A stretch of 64,000 bases of DNA from Paenibacillus sp. FSL R7-0345 (GTDB lineage Bacteria; Bacillota; Bacilli; Paenibacillales; Paenibacillaceae), in NCBI RefSeq assembly GCF_038595055.1, contig NZ_CP152002.1:5128501-5192500 (forward strand), given 5' to 3'. A model generated the notes under the pieces. That model worked only from the letters and a program-made list of their open reading frames with translations, ran no database searches and had not been told where the DNA came from. Below, one piece after another: positions 42,201 to 49,970 of this stretch; positions within the stretch are counted from its first letter, which is position 1; each line of letters begins with the position of its first letter. The translations under genes were made by a program, and so were the position numbers.

Positions 42201-45085
42201 GGTTCAGGATATTTCACCCACTCCTCCAAGTTAGGGTCCGATAAATCAGCCGGGGTTGCCAGTCCTGTTCTTTGGTTCGGTGATAGAGAGTCATTGCCCG
42301 CGGTATAGAACAAGACAGGATTACCGTCACGGTCATAAGCTGCGCTGCCTGACCATGCACCGTCCGGATCAAGCGTGCCTGCCTCAGGTGCAAGTGCAGG
42401 CCTCACATTTTCCCAGTGCACCATATCGTCACTTACCCAATGTCCCCAGTGGATTTGATGCCAGAACGGACCTTGCGGGTTATGCTGATAGAATAAATGA
42501 TACTTACTGTTAAAATAAATCGGTGCGTGCGCTTCGTTCATCCAGTTCTGCGGCGGCATTGCATGGTACTGGGGACGGTGCTGATCCCCGTCAAACACAC
42601 CCGGGTATTCATCAATATCACCGTCTGGAATGTCCGGAACCGCACCGCCGTGAAGCGTCTTCACATTTTCATACTCGGCCAGAATCTCTTGACCCGTGAG
42701 CGCCTTGTTCTGCAGCTTCACTTCATCGATAAGTCCGCTGAACATGTTGTAGGAGAACAATCCCACAAACTCAGCAGATCTGTTATTTTTTCCGATAATC
42801 AGGTTCTCCGTTGACGGTGTGATCGGAATGCTGACAGGGGTTGCCTGAGATGCTACTTCCTGACCATTCAGGTAGAGCTTAATCATTCCGGCTTCTTTGT
42901 CGAAGGTGGCCGCCACATAATTCCATTTGTATTTTTCAAGCGGATGATCCTTAACCCATACCTGAATCCACTGTCCGCCTATTCCCGCCTGCATCGACCA
43001 TGTGCCATGCCGGAACATGCCAAGCGCGAAGCCTTCCGCCTTATCCTGATCGGACTGATTCACAATGGCAGACAGCTTATTCCCGTCTCCCCATTCATAG
43101 CTGCGCGGAGCAACCCAGGCTTCGACCGTCAGCGCGTCGCTTACGGAAATGGTATCCTTCGCGTTAACCTCAATATCATTCGAATATCCGTCAAACAGCA
43201 GGGCACCGCCCTTTACTCCGCGCGGAGTCCAGCTCGGATCTTTGGAGTCCATGTACCTGGCGCTATTAAACACATAGTTGACATCGTGTTCAAGATTGCT
43301 TACTTGCTCAAGTGCCTTCTTGCCCGCACCTTCATCAAAATTCATATAGAAGATGTTGCCCGTACTGTTTGCCTGGAAAGCATCAACGGCAATCCGGGAC
43401 TGATCAGACGAGTCGATAACCTTGATATAAAGGCTCTTGTTGTAGTACTTATGCACATTCCAGGTAATTTGTTGATTTACGATGGCATTCCCGGTCTTTT
43501 CAAGCAGATCGTCAGTTCCGGCATCGTACAATCCTACGTAGGCACTCTCCGGATTCACAATGTCTACAACCTTAAAGCTAATCGTCCCGGTTCCCTGAAG
43601 CGTGAAGGCGCTTGAGGTAATAGAGCCCTGTCCCTGGAGGGAGGATTTGGCATAAAAGTTGCCCTCTTTACCTGCGTGAGCTTCATCCGTTACTTGAAAA
43701 GCCTCCCCAGTAGCCGTCCAGCCCTCAAAGTTGCCTGTCTCAAAACTGCGATTCGTAATTTCAGTCGGAATGATGTTGCCGGCCATTACCCCTTCTTCCG
43801 GCACGCTCTCGTTAAAGCTCTGGAAGTCATCCGCAAAAATCACTCCCCAATCCGAGACTGCATGATCAACAATTTCCAGATACAGTTTTTTGCCGGTATA
43901 TTTGGACAGGTCCGCTTTGTACAGCTCCATATTGGCAAGCCTCATGTCCTGCGCCGGGTCCGGGAACCCGGATTCGTTAAATTCGCTGTTCCCGTATCTG
44001 GCAATCAGGTTTCCGGTATCGGCATCGACAACACTCACATAGGCTTGATCTGTATGCTTGCCTCCGCCCAGCCTAAAGGTTATCCAGCCTGTTCCTCCCA
44101 GCTCAAAGGTGCTGGAACGAAGGACTCCCGTCGCAGCTTCGGGATATTTCCAGCCGTTTAGATGATAAGTGCCCTCCTGATTGTACGGGATTTGTTCAGC
44201 CCACCAGGTAGTTTCATCTGATACGCTCTCTGGCCCGAACGCTTCGCCTTCCACCACGGTCCATCCTGTAAGATCGCCGGTTTCAAAGCCGGGATTCTGG
44301 AATTGATACCGCTGGAAATCCGGCTTAATATCTTTAGCAACAGTGCCGCCGGCAGGCTCTGATTCATGGTACATGTTAAAGGCATCTGCAAAAATCAAAC
44401 CCCAATCCGCAGTTGCATTATCGACGATCTCTACATACAGCTTCTCTCCCAAATGTCCGGAAAGATCGGCCTTATACTGCTCCATATTGGCAAGCCGCAT
44501 GCCCTGGGCGGGGTTCGGGAAGCCCACGTCGGCGAATGTGCTGTTGCCGTACCTGGCAACCACCTGTCCCGTATCCGCCTCTACAATATTTACATAGACC
44601 TTATCCGGATTTTTGCCGCCGCCAAGCTTGAAGCTGATCCACCCGCTGCCGCCCAGCTCGAAGCTGCCGGACCGCAGCACGCCTGTAGCAGCCTCGTCAT
44701 ATTTCCAGCCGTTTAAATGATAAGTACCCTCCTGGTTATACGGGATTTGTTCCGCCCACCAGGTGGATTCCACGGATACACTATCCGGACCAAACGCGTT
44801 TCCTCTAATTACAGTCCATCCCGTCAAGTCTCCGGTTTCAAAGCCCGGATTCACAAGTTCATAGACCGCATCCGTAACGGACGAGCTCCCTTCCAGCTTG
44901 GGTGCCTGATAGACTGAACCGGTAACGGACAGTCCCGGAGCCGGGCTTGATGCCGCAGCCTCCCCGCCTTCCTTCTCAACCCCGGCTGCGGCTGTGCCTT
45001 GAATACCTGGGGCCGCAAGCTGCAGAACCATAACCCCTGCAACTATTTTGGAAATCCAGGATGTATTTCGGTTAGCTTTCCTCAT
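39266..45085 (-). CDS. Secreted, S-layer-anchored GH32 fructan hydrolase with repeated binding domains
   Basis: A 1939-residue protein. Order: signal peptide (1-35); two near-copies of a beta-sandwich module (about 70-430, each FETGDLTGWTV...WAEQIPYNQEG...); a third diverged module (about 440-575); LamG/concanavalin-like domain (about 580-800); GH32 (about 835-1330); a fourth beta module (about 1365-1500); a (DPT)n linker (1511-1559); a hydrophilic domain; three SLH domains (about 1765-1939). In GH32 the arginine motif FRDPFVW and acid/base Glu in WELPVLLPLG are kept, but the nucleophile box is WMNEAH instead of WMNDPN. ATG 45085 follows GGAGG by seven bases, preferred to TTG 45091. It is predicted to sit on the cell wall and cut levan or inulin. 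Confidence 0.88.
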   Translation of the reverse strand: MRKANRNTSWISKIVAGVMVLQLAAPGIQGTAAAGVEKEGGEAAASSPAPGLSVTGSVYQAPKLEGSSSVTDAVYELVNPGFETGDLTGWTVIRGNAFGPDSVSVESTWWAEQIPYNQEGTYHLNGWKYDEAATGVLRSGSFELGGSGWISFKLGGGKNPDKVYVNIVEADTGQVVARYGNSTFADVGFPNPAQGMRLANMEQYKADLSGHLGEKLYVEIVDNATADWGLIFADAFNMYHESEPAGGTVAKDIKPDFQRYQFQNPGFETGDLTGWTVVEGEAFGPESVSDETTWWAEQIPYNQEGTYHLNGWKYPEAATGVLRSSTFELGGTGWITFRLGGGKHTDQAYVSVVDADTGNLIARYGNSEFNESGFPDPAQDMRLANMELYKADLSKYTGKKLYLEIVDHAVSDWGVIFADDFQSFNESVPEEGVMAGNIIPTEITNRSFETGNFEGWTATGEAFQVTDEAHAGKEGNFYAKSSLQGQGSITSSAFTLQGTGTISFKVVDIVNPESAYVGLYDAGTDDLLEKTGNAIVNQQITWNVHKYYNKSLYIKVIDSSDQSRIAVDAFQANSTGNIFYMNFDEGAGKKALEQVSNLEHDVNYVFNSARYMDSKDPSWTPRGVKGGALLFDGYSNDIEVNAKDTISVSDALTVEAWVAPRSYEWGDGNKLSAIVNQSDQDKAEGFALGMFRHGTWSMQAGIGGQWIQVWVKDHPLEKYKWNYVAATFDKEAGMIKLYLNGQEVASQATPVSIPITPSTENLIIGKNNRSAEFVGLFSYNMFSGLIDEVKLQNKALTGQEILAEYENVKTLHGGAVPDIPDGDIDEYPGVFDGDQHRPQYHAMPPQNWMNEAHAPIYFNSKYHLFYQHNPQGPFWHQIHWGHWVSDDMVHWENVRPALAPEAGTLDPDGAWSGSAAYDRDGNPVLFYTAGNDSLSPNQRTGLATPADLSDPNLEEWVKYPEPVTEQNGNGIHNEFRDPFVWYDQETDKWYQLVTSGLKDFSSGTALVYVSDDMYNWEYKGPLYVSDRSLYPELGTVWELPVLLPLGKDSTGNQKYIFMINPHEKPEHVLPANDVQRDVEVFYWIGTWDRHHFKFIPDQEAPSKMDVGDGYLTAESGMVTPDGRTVVFSMVQNVRTPQAEYQAGWAHNLALPVSLSLDEHDELRIEPIEELKSLRGDKVVDFSDKNLAAANQLIHNVKGDMLEIVMEIDPGEAQKFGLKVRRSDNGQEETLIYYDKSDNTFNVDRTKSSIDPDVRVDGIQGGHVELDGENLKLHIFLDRSVVEAFANNKKKLTTRVYVGRYDSLGLQVWADNDVTVKSMEVWEMNALTGEPAAPVYVPDNWDNSVYTDITDLPNHDFATGDLTGWITEGEAFQDIHVTDARFFWDTIYFNPSHKIPGGYHLWGFNEEAGGDSLTGTLKSQNFILGGNGKLNFLVSGGRDIDKLYVTLVRASDGKELFKETATNYEEYQRKIWDASAYIGEELYIKVVDQSTGGFGHINVDDFNVPVKVQNGVDPIDPTDPTDPTDPTDPTDPTDPTDPTDPTDPTDPTDPTDPTDPTDPTPPVPTSPPGNPVIPGSMPDSQSSLNFELAKGERQVLFPVKLAANDGKNALKVKHSDVEIEVPAEVLKELQALVTGSGLEQSQISFQMGVLSPQLGRELLDRAESKNQAAVSAAGEVYDFKLSIVKADGTVLELKKFSQPVTIRLSANENSQRDLTGIYYIADDGSLEYMGGNRSDGKWTAKVSHFSTFAVLTYDKTFEDVNASYWAHDVIKKMAARQMVSGISETAFAPKQNVSRAEFAALITRALSIKSANTAIFKDVDSAKWYASSITAAYENGIITGRSADTFAPEESVSREEMAAMIYKAYLFHTGRNAAVNRLSSFRDADHISSWAADAVAAAQELGLISGRGNQLFMPHEEVIRAESAQVISLLLERIEEQKER
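40408..40553 (-). repeat. Microsatellite-like 9-bp repeat encoding a (Asp-Pro-Thr)n linker
   Basis: About 16 tandem copies of TGGGTCAGT-type units (with TGGGTCTGT and CGGGTC variants) on the plus strand encode DPT repeats on the minus strand, joining the catalytic half to the anchor half. The unit length is a multiple of three, so copy-number change keeps the frame. Confidence 0.85.
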
Positions 45086-45106
45086 TAACAAGCCTCCTTC
45101 ATTATG

Positions 45107-45119
45107 TTCGATTAAATGA
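45107..45119. promoter_or_regulatory. Imperfect cre-like site upstream of the SLH-GH32 gene
   Basis: On the minus strand TGTAAGCGCTTCA, near 45107-45126, matches the left half and core of the cre consensus but is one base short of 14. It lies just upstream of the secreted GH32 start, so CcpA control is possible but unproven. The bounds are approximate. Confidence 0.3.
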
Positions 45120-45175
45120 AGCGCTTACAAACAATTGTCTGCTTGTTTGCGTTAATTGCTGTACCCATGAGGGAA

Positions 45176-45193
45176 GGAGCGCCGTGGCGCTCC
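45176..45193 (-). terminator. Intercistronic hairpin
   Basis: GGAGCGCC (45176-45183) and GGCGCTCC (45186-45193) form an eight-bp GC stem right after the LamG-GH32 stop. No T run follows, so partial termination or mRNA protection is likelier than full termination. The fructan operon may read on into the secreted GH32 gene. Confidence 0.5.
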
Positions 45194-45196
45194 GCA

Positions 45197-47473
45197 TTAC
45201 CATATAGACTTCATTTCCCAAATTTCCATCGACTTCACCAACGGCTCGCCATCTGCCCAAAGCACAAGCCCCAAGGCATCCTTGCGGCCCGGATATACAC
45301 GGGTCGTCAGGCTTTTGAGTCCGTTGGCATAGGCCTCGACCATGGAGCGGTCCAGATAGAGATGCAGCTTCAGATTCTCACCTGACAGCTCCAGCTTACC
45401 GCCCTGAACTCCGCGGCATTTTTCTTCCGGATGCTGTGATGTTTTCGTCCGGTCGGCCAAAAGCATGGATTCCTTCCAGTCATAATACAGCAGCGTTTCT
45501 TCCTCTCCATCCGGTGTACACCGGACCTTGATTCCAAGCTGTGCAGCACTGCCCCGCTCCATTTCCAGCTGAATCTCCAGCATATCGCCTTGAATAGCCT
45601 TCAAGAGATCATTGGCTTCTGTTAATGACTTGTCATGAAGCGATAATCGCTTCTCACCCCGCAGTGACTGCAGCTCATGAATCGGCTCGATTCCAAGCCG
45701 GCCATCCTCCCGTAAATACACGCTTACCGGCAAACCGCCGTTATGAGCCCAGCCTGACTGGTATTCCAGCACGGATGTACGGTCACCCTGCGCAATCGTA
45801 AAGACGATATTCCTGCCTGTCACCGGATCGACCATTCCACTCGGGCCGGTAAAATGGAAATCACCGACATCAATGAGCTGTGGTTCCTCCTGATCCGGTA
45901 TGAATGACAGATTATTCTTGTCCAGCTGTCCGATCCAGTAGAACACTTCAACATCGGCTCCAGCTCCCACAGGGCTGACCAGCAGAAGGTGCTTGCTCAC
46001 GCCTTGCATGTCGCTGCCCAGAGGGAGGAATACAGGGAGCTCCCAGATGGGCCCAAGATAAGGGAACTTCTGAATATCCGCTTCAAAGAATGATCCTTTG
46101 TACGTCCAGTTCAGCATGTCTGTTGACGCAAAAGCCAGCGCAGATCCCCCGCCGCCTTCTACGCCTGATCCTACCAGGGCATACCAGCCGTCCTCATCCT
46201 TCCACACGAACGGGTCCCGGAAATCTCCGAATGCCCCCATCCCCTGCTGCTGTACAATGAGCGGCTCGGGATGTTTGATCCACCGGACCAGATCAGGGTC
46301 CCCGTCTGATGAATAAGTGCTTCTGGCCAGCGCCACACTCTGATTCGGTGATGCACTGTCATTACCGGCCGTAAAGAACAGGACAGGCAGGCCGTCAGCA
46401 TCATAAGTCGCACTCCCTGACCAGATTCCGTCGGGTGCGAGCTGATCCTTCTCAGGCGCCAGGGCCACAGGGAGATCACGCCAATGTACCAGATCTTCAC
46501 TTACCCAATGCCCCCAATGAATATGATGAAAGTACGGTCCCTGCGGATTATGCTGATAGAACAGATGATATTGCCCGTCAAAATAAACCGGTGCATGCGG
46601 CTCGTTCATCCAATGGGCCGGCGGGCTGACATGATACTGTGGTCTGTGCCGGTCCGCAAGCAGTGGCGTCCGTTCCAGCCTGATAGCTTCATATTCCACT
46701 TGCGGCCGGACGCCTCCATGTGAAGCGAGCACCGCCTGATAAGAAGCAGCCACTTCCCCGCTGCTCAGCGCACGGCTATACAACTTCAGCTCATCCATAA
46801 GACCGCTGAACATATGCAGGGTGAATACTTCTGCAAGCTTGCTGCTGTGATTGTTCCTGCCGATGAGCAGATCAGTATCTGCCGCTACTGCCAGCCTTGA
46901 ACCGGCAGGTATCACCGCCGAAGCAATCCCGCTGCCGTTCAAATACAGCTTAAGCTCACCTTCATCCCCATTGAACACGGCATTTACGTAAGACCACTCA
47001 TTCTTGGGCAGCTCACAGCCGTCAGGCGACCAGATTTCGATCCATTCCCCGCCTGCAAGCCCGATTTGGAAGGACCAGGAGCCGTGACGGAACATGCCCA
47101 GCAGGTACCCATGCTTAGCATCCTTATTGTACCGGTTCACAATGGCGGCCAGCTTGCCCTCGTGCCCCCACTCATAGGTTCTCGGGGCTATCCATACCCC
47201 GATGCTGAGAGCCGTCAGAAATTCCGGCTCTCCACTACGACCTTCGCCATGGACAGAATGTTCAATGTAGGTTGAGTAACCATCGAAGAGGAGACTGGTT
47301 CCTGCCACTCCCTGCCTCCATGGCGGATTACAAGGATCGGTAAACTCCGCATTATTAAACACATAATGGACATCATCCATCGTATCAGTGACTTTCTCCA
47401 GCGCACCTGCTCCGGCTCCTTCATCAAAAGCCCAATACCTCTTTAGTCCGCGGTCTCCCGCCGAGCTGCTCAT
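45197..47473 (-). CDS. LamG-GH32 fructan hydrolase (no signal peptide)
   Basis: A 758-residue protein with an N-terminal LamG/concanavalin-like module (about 10-235, RYWAFDEGAGAGALEKV), GH32 propeller and C-terminal sandwich. The nucleophile box is WMNEPHAP, with Glu (about 291) where GH32 normally has Asp. FRDPFVW and WELPVFLPLG (acid/base Glu, about 476) are present. It matches the LamG-GH32 core of the secreted neighbour, but without signal, linker or SLH, so it is probably cytosolic. ATG 47473 overlaps the preceding stop (ATGA) with ribosome site AAGGAGG, hence it is translationally coupled to the PfkB-GH32 gene. Confidence 0.85.
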   Translation of the reverse strand: MSSSAGDRGLKRYWAFDEGAGAGALEKVTDTMDDVHYVFNNAEFTDPCNPPWRQGVAGTSLLFDGYSTYIEHSVHGEGRSGEPEFLTALSIGVWIAPRTYEWGHEGKLAAIVNRYNKDAKHGYLLGMFRHGSWSFQIGLAGGEWIEIWSPDGCELPKNEWSYVNAVFNGDEGELKLYLNGSGIASAVIPAGSRLAVAADTDLLIGRNNHSSKLAEVFTLHMFSGLMDELKLYSRALSSGEVAASYQAVLASHGGVRPQVEYEAIRLERTPLLADRHRPQYHVSPPAHWMNEPHAPVYFDGQYHLFYQHNPQGPYFHHIHWGHWVSEDLVHWRDLPVALAPEKDQLAPDGIWSGSATYDADGLPVLFFTAGNDSASPNQSVALARSTYSSDGDPDLVRWIKHPEPLIVQQQGMGAFGDFRDPFVWKDEDGWYALVGSGVEGGGGSALAFASTDMLNWTYKGSFFEADIQKFPYLGPIWELPVFLPLGSDMQGVSKHLLLVSPVGAGADVEVFYWIGQLDKNNLSFIPDQEEPQLIDVGDFHFTGPSGMVDPVTGRNIVFTIAQGDRTSVLEYQSGWAHNGGLPVSVYLREDGRLGIEPIHELQSLRGEKRLSLHDKSLTEANDLLKAIQGDMLEIQLEMERGSAAQLGIKVRCTPDGEEETLLYYDWKESMLLADRTKTSQHPEEKCRGVQGGKLELSGENLKLHLYLDRSMVEAYANGLKSLTTRVYPGRKDALGLVLWADGEPLVKSMEIWEMKSIW

Positions 47474-49941
47474 GCCTCATTCCTCCTTGATGGCTGCCCT
47501 GTACTGACATATGGAATCTGAACAGCGTCCAGCTTGTGAATCTGCAGGGAGTTCACGACCACCTGCCCTGTCTGCGTACGGATTCCGATACTCTCGATCG
47601 GAGATTCAGGGAAAATCTGATCGGTCAGCACAACCAGGCCATTATCCGCATACACTTCAACCGCATTGCGGTCCAGCCAGATCTGCAGCCTGAGCTGTCC
47701 ATTCACCGCAGCAAGGCTGGCACCATGCCGGCTTGCAAACGACGCATGGAAATCAGTCACACCTGAATGGGAGCGGTCGGTGAACAGCCGCTTGTCAGCA
47801 GGGTCGTAACCGATAATGATCTCGTCCTGTCCGGAGGATTTCAGGTGAATATAGATTCCATCCCCTGACCGGACATCCAGCACTGCTTCAATCTCCAGCA
47901 GATTATAATGGGTCTGCTGTAAGAAAGGAGTCTCAGGCGTAACCGTGACATCCTTCCAGCTCAAGGATTCTTTCCGCAGCTGCTCTATTTCCCGGACAGG
48001 CATTTGGGTCAACACGATGCTCCCGTCCTTGCTGGTCAATGACAAGGCACGGGGCAAAGTCATTGCACCTCTCCAGGAACCGGTAGGGGTCTCGTTGGCA
48101 TATTTCCAGTTGCTCATCCACCCGATGAGGACGCGGCGGCCGTCTTGCTCCGGAATATCCGACCAGGTAACACCTGCATAGTTATCTCTGCCATAATCCA
48201 GCCACAGAATATGATCGGCCGGGTTGTCATTGATAAACGTCTTTCCGTCGAATTCACCAATGAAATATTGTGTGCGCGAGCCTTCTGGACAATCGGGATT
48301 GTCCCCGATGCTGATAATAAGCACCCATTTGGAAACACCGGTGTCATCCACCGGGAGCTGAAACAGATCCGGGCATTCCCAGACGCCGTCATGCGAGCCT
48401 TCTTCTTTGCCGAATTCACCGGTCAGCGACCATTCACGTAAATTATCTGAAGCATAGAACCGGGCGTGGTCTCCTGCAACAATCGCCATAATCCACTGCC
48501 CGCTTTGCGGATGCCAGAACACCTTGGGATCCCGGAAGTCTATCAGCTCCTCCTCGGCAAGCACTGGATTACCCTGATACTTCTGCCAGGTTTGACCTTC
48601 ATCGCTGCTGTAGGCCAGACTCTGACGCTGCCGCGGCTGGCCTGTCTCCGGATGGGTATCCGCATGCGTAAAGATCGCAACGAGTCCTCCTTGGGATTCT
48701 TCAAATAAACCGCTGCTGTTATTCCAGTCCACTACACAGCAGCCTGAAAAAATCGCACCATGCTCATCCGGGAATAGCGCAACAGGCGCGTGCTCCCAGT
48801 GAACCAGGTCTTCACTTACTGCATGGCCCCAGTGCATCGGACCCCACTTATTACCATATGGATGATATTGATAGAATAGATGATAGCTTCCCTTGTAGTA
48901 GACTAATCCGTTGGGATCATTCGCCCAGTTGTCGGGAGGTGAAAAGTGGAAGCCCGGTCTGAACCGGTCGTCATTGTCCAGTTTGGCGGACTCCATCAGG
49001 CGGTTAATCTCATCTGTCGTAGGCATGGACCCAAGAGCCCCCTTTCGTGTTGTAACCAGCGCTCCGCCGGCATTGGCGAAACTCAGCATGCTGGTGATTT
49101 GCTGAACGGTCAGCTCCTTCAGGGAGCCCCCGTTATCCAGAATCTTATATAACAGGCAGCCCAGAAAAGCGTCTCCTGCTCCTGTCGTATCAACGGCCTT
49201 GACCTTAACCCCCGGAACATATCCATCCTGGCCGGCCAGACGATAATAGCAGCCTTTTTCCGCTAAAGTAACGACAATAAGTGCAATATCAAATTGCTGC
49301 TGAAGCGCAAGTGAACCTTTTCCAATATCGTTTGTGCCCGTAATAAAAGAAAGCTCTTCTTCAGAAACCTTCAGGATATCGGCATAATTCAAACCCCAAA
49401 GAATATGCTGTCTCGCTTCCTCCTTGCTCTCCCATAACGCAAACCGGATATTCGGATCAAACGACAGCAGCACTCCCGCTTCCTTAGCCTTAAGAACGGC
49501 CGTCCTGGTTGCTGTACGGGCAGGTTCATGAGTCATAGACAATGAGCCAAAATGCAGTACCTTGCAGCTGTCAAACCGTTCCAGCGGAACATCTTTTGAA
49601 TGCAAGAAGGTATCCGCGCCCGGCTTCCGGAAAAAGCTGAAGGACCGGTCTCCCTGCTCATCCAGATGTACGAAGGCCAAGGTCGTACTTGCTTCATCCG
49701 TTACCGATACACCCGCTACATCTACACCGCTGCTCAGCAGTGTATTGTGCAGTAAGGAGCCGAAAGAGTCCGCTCCAACCTTGCTGACGAGTGCCGATTT
49801 TGCACCCAGACGGGACAACGCAGCGGCCACATTGGCCGGAGCTCCTCCAGGATTGCACTCAAACTGCTCATTCCCCGCGGCTGAACGGCCTGCTGGTGTA
49901 AAATCTATCAATACTTCTCCAATCGCGATAACATCTAGCAC
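47470..49941 (-). CDS. Bifunctional fructokinase-fructan/sucrose hydrolase (PfkB-GH32 fusion)
   Basis: An 823-residue single open frame. Residues 1 to about 312 are a PfkB sugar kinase: N-terminal IAIGEVLIDFTPAGR, substrate motif NPGGAPANVAAAL and the catalytic TTGAGDAFLGCLLYK (about 250-265). After a linker of only about 15 residues, residues about 328-823 form GH32: nucleophile box NWANDPNGLVYY (Asp at about 341), FRDPKVFW (about 470), acid/base WECPDLFQLP (about 520) and a C-terminal sandwich. No signal peptide, so it is cytosolic. It would release fructose from imported fructo-oligosaccharide or sucrose and phosphorylate it in the same protein. It is in an operon with the importer, 29 bp after the binding-protein gene. 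Confidence 0.88.
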   Translation of the reverse strand: MLDVIAIGEVLIDFTPAGRSAAGNEQFECNPGGAPANVAAALSRLGAKSALVSKVGADSFGSLLHNTLLSSGVDVAGVSVTDEASTTLAFVHLDEQGDRSFSFFRKPGADTFLHSKDVPLERFDSCKVLHFGSLSMTHEPARTATRTAVLKAKEAGVLLSFDPNIRFALWESKEEARQHILWGLNYADILKVSEEELSFITGTNDIGKGSLALQQQFDIALIVVTLAEKGCYYRLAGQDGYVPGVKVKAVDTTGAGDAFLGCLLYKILDNGGSLKELTVQQITSMLSFANAGGALVTTRKGALGSMPTTDEINRLMESAKLDNDDRFRPGFHFSPPDNWANDPNGLVYYKGSYHLFYQYHPYGNKWGPMHWGHAVSEDLVHWEHAPVALFPDEHGAIFSGCCVVDWNNSSGLFEESQGGLVAIFTHADTHPETGQPRQRQSLAYSSDEGQTWQKYQGNPVLAEEELIDFRDPKVFWHPQSGQWIMAIVAGDHARFYASDNLREWSLTGEFGKEEGSHDGVWECPDLFQLPVDDTGVSKWVLIISIGDNPDCPEGSRTQYFIGEFDGKTFINDNPADHILWLDYGRDNYAGVTWSDIPEQDGRRVLIGWMSNWKYANETPTGSWRGAMTLPRALSLTSKDGSIVLTQMPVREIEQLRKESLSWKDVTVTPETPFLQQTHYNLLEIEAVLDVRSGDGIYIHLKSSGQDEIIIGYDPADKRLFTDRSHSGVTDFHASFASRHGASLAAVNGQLRLQIWLDRNAVEVYADNGLVVLTDQIFPESPIESIGIRTQTGQVVVNSLQIHKLDAVQIPYVSTGQPSRRNEA

Positions 49942-49970
49942 AGCTTCTCCCCACCTAACCCTCTATTTAT

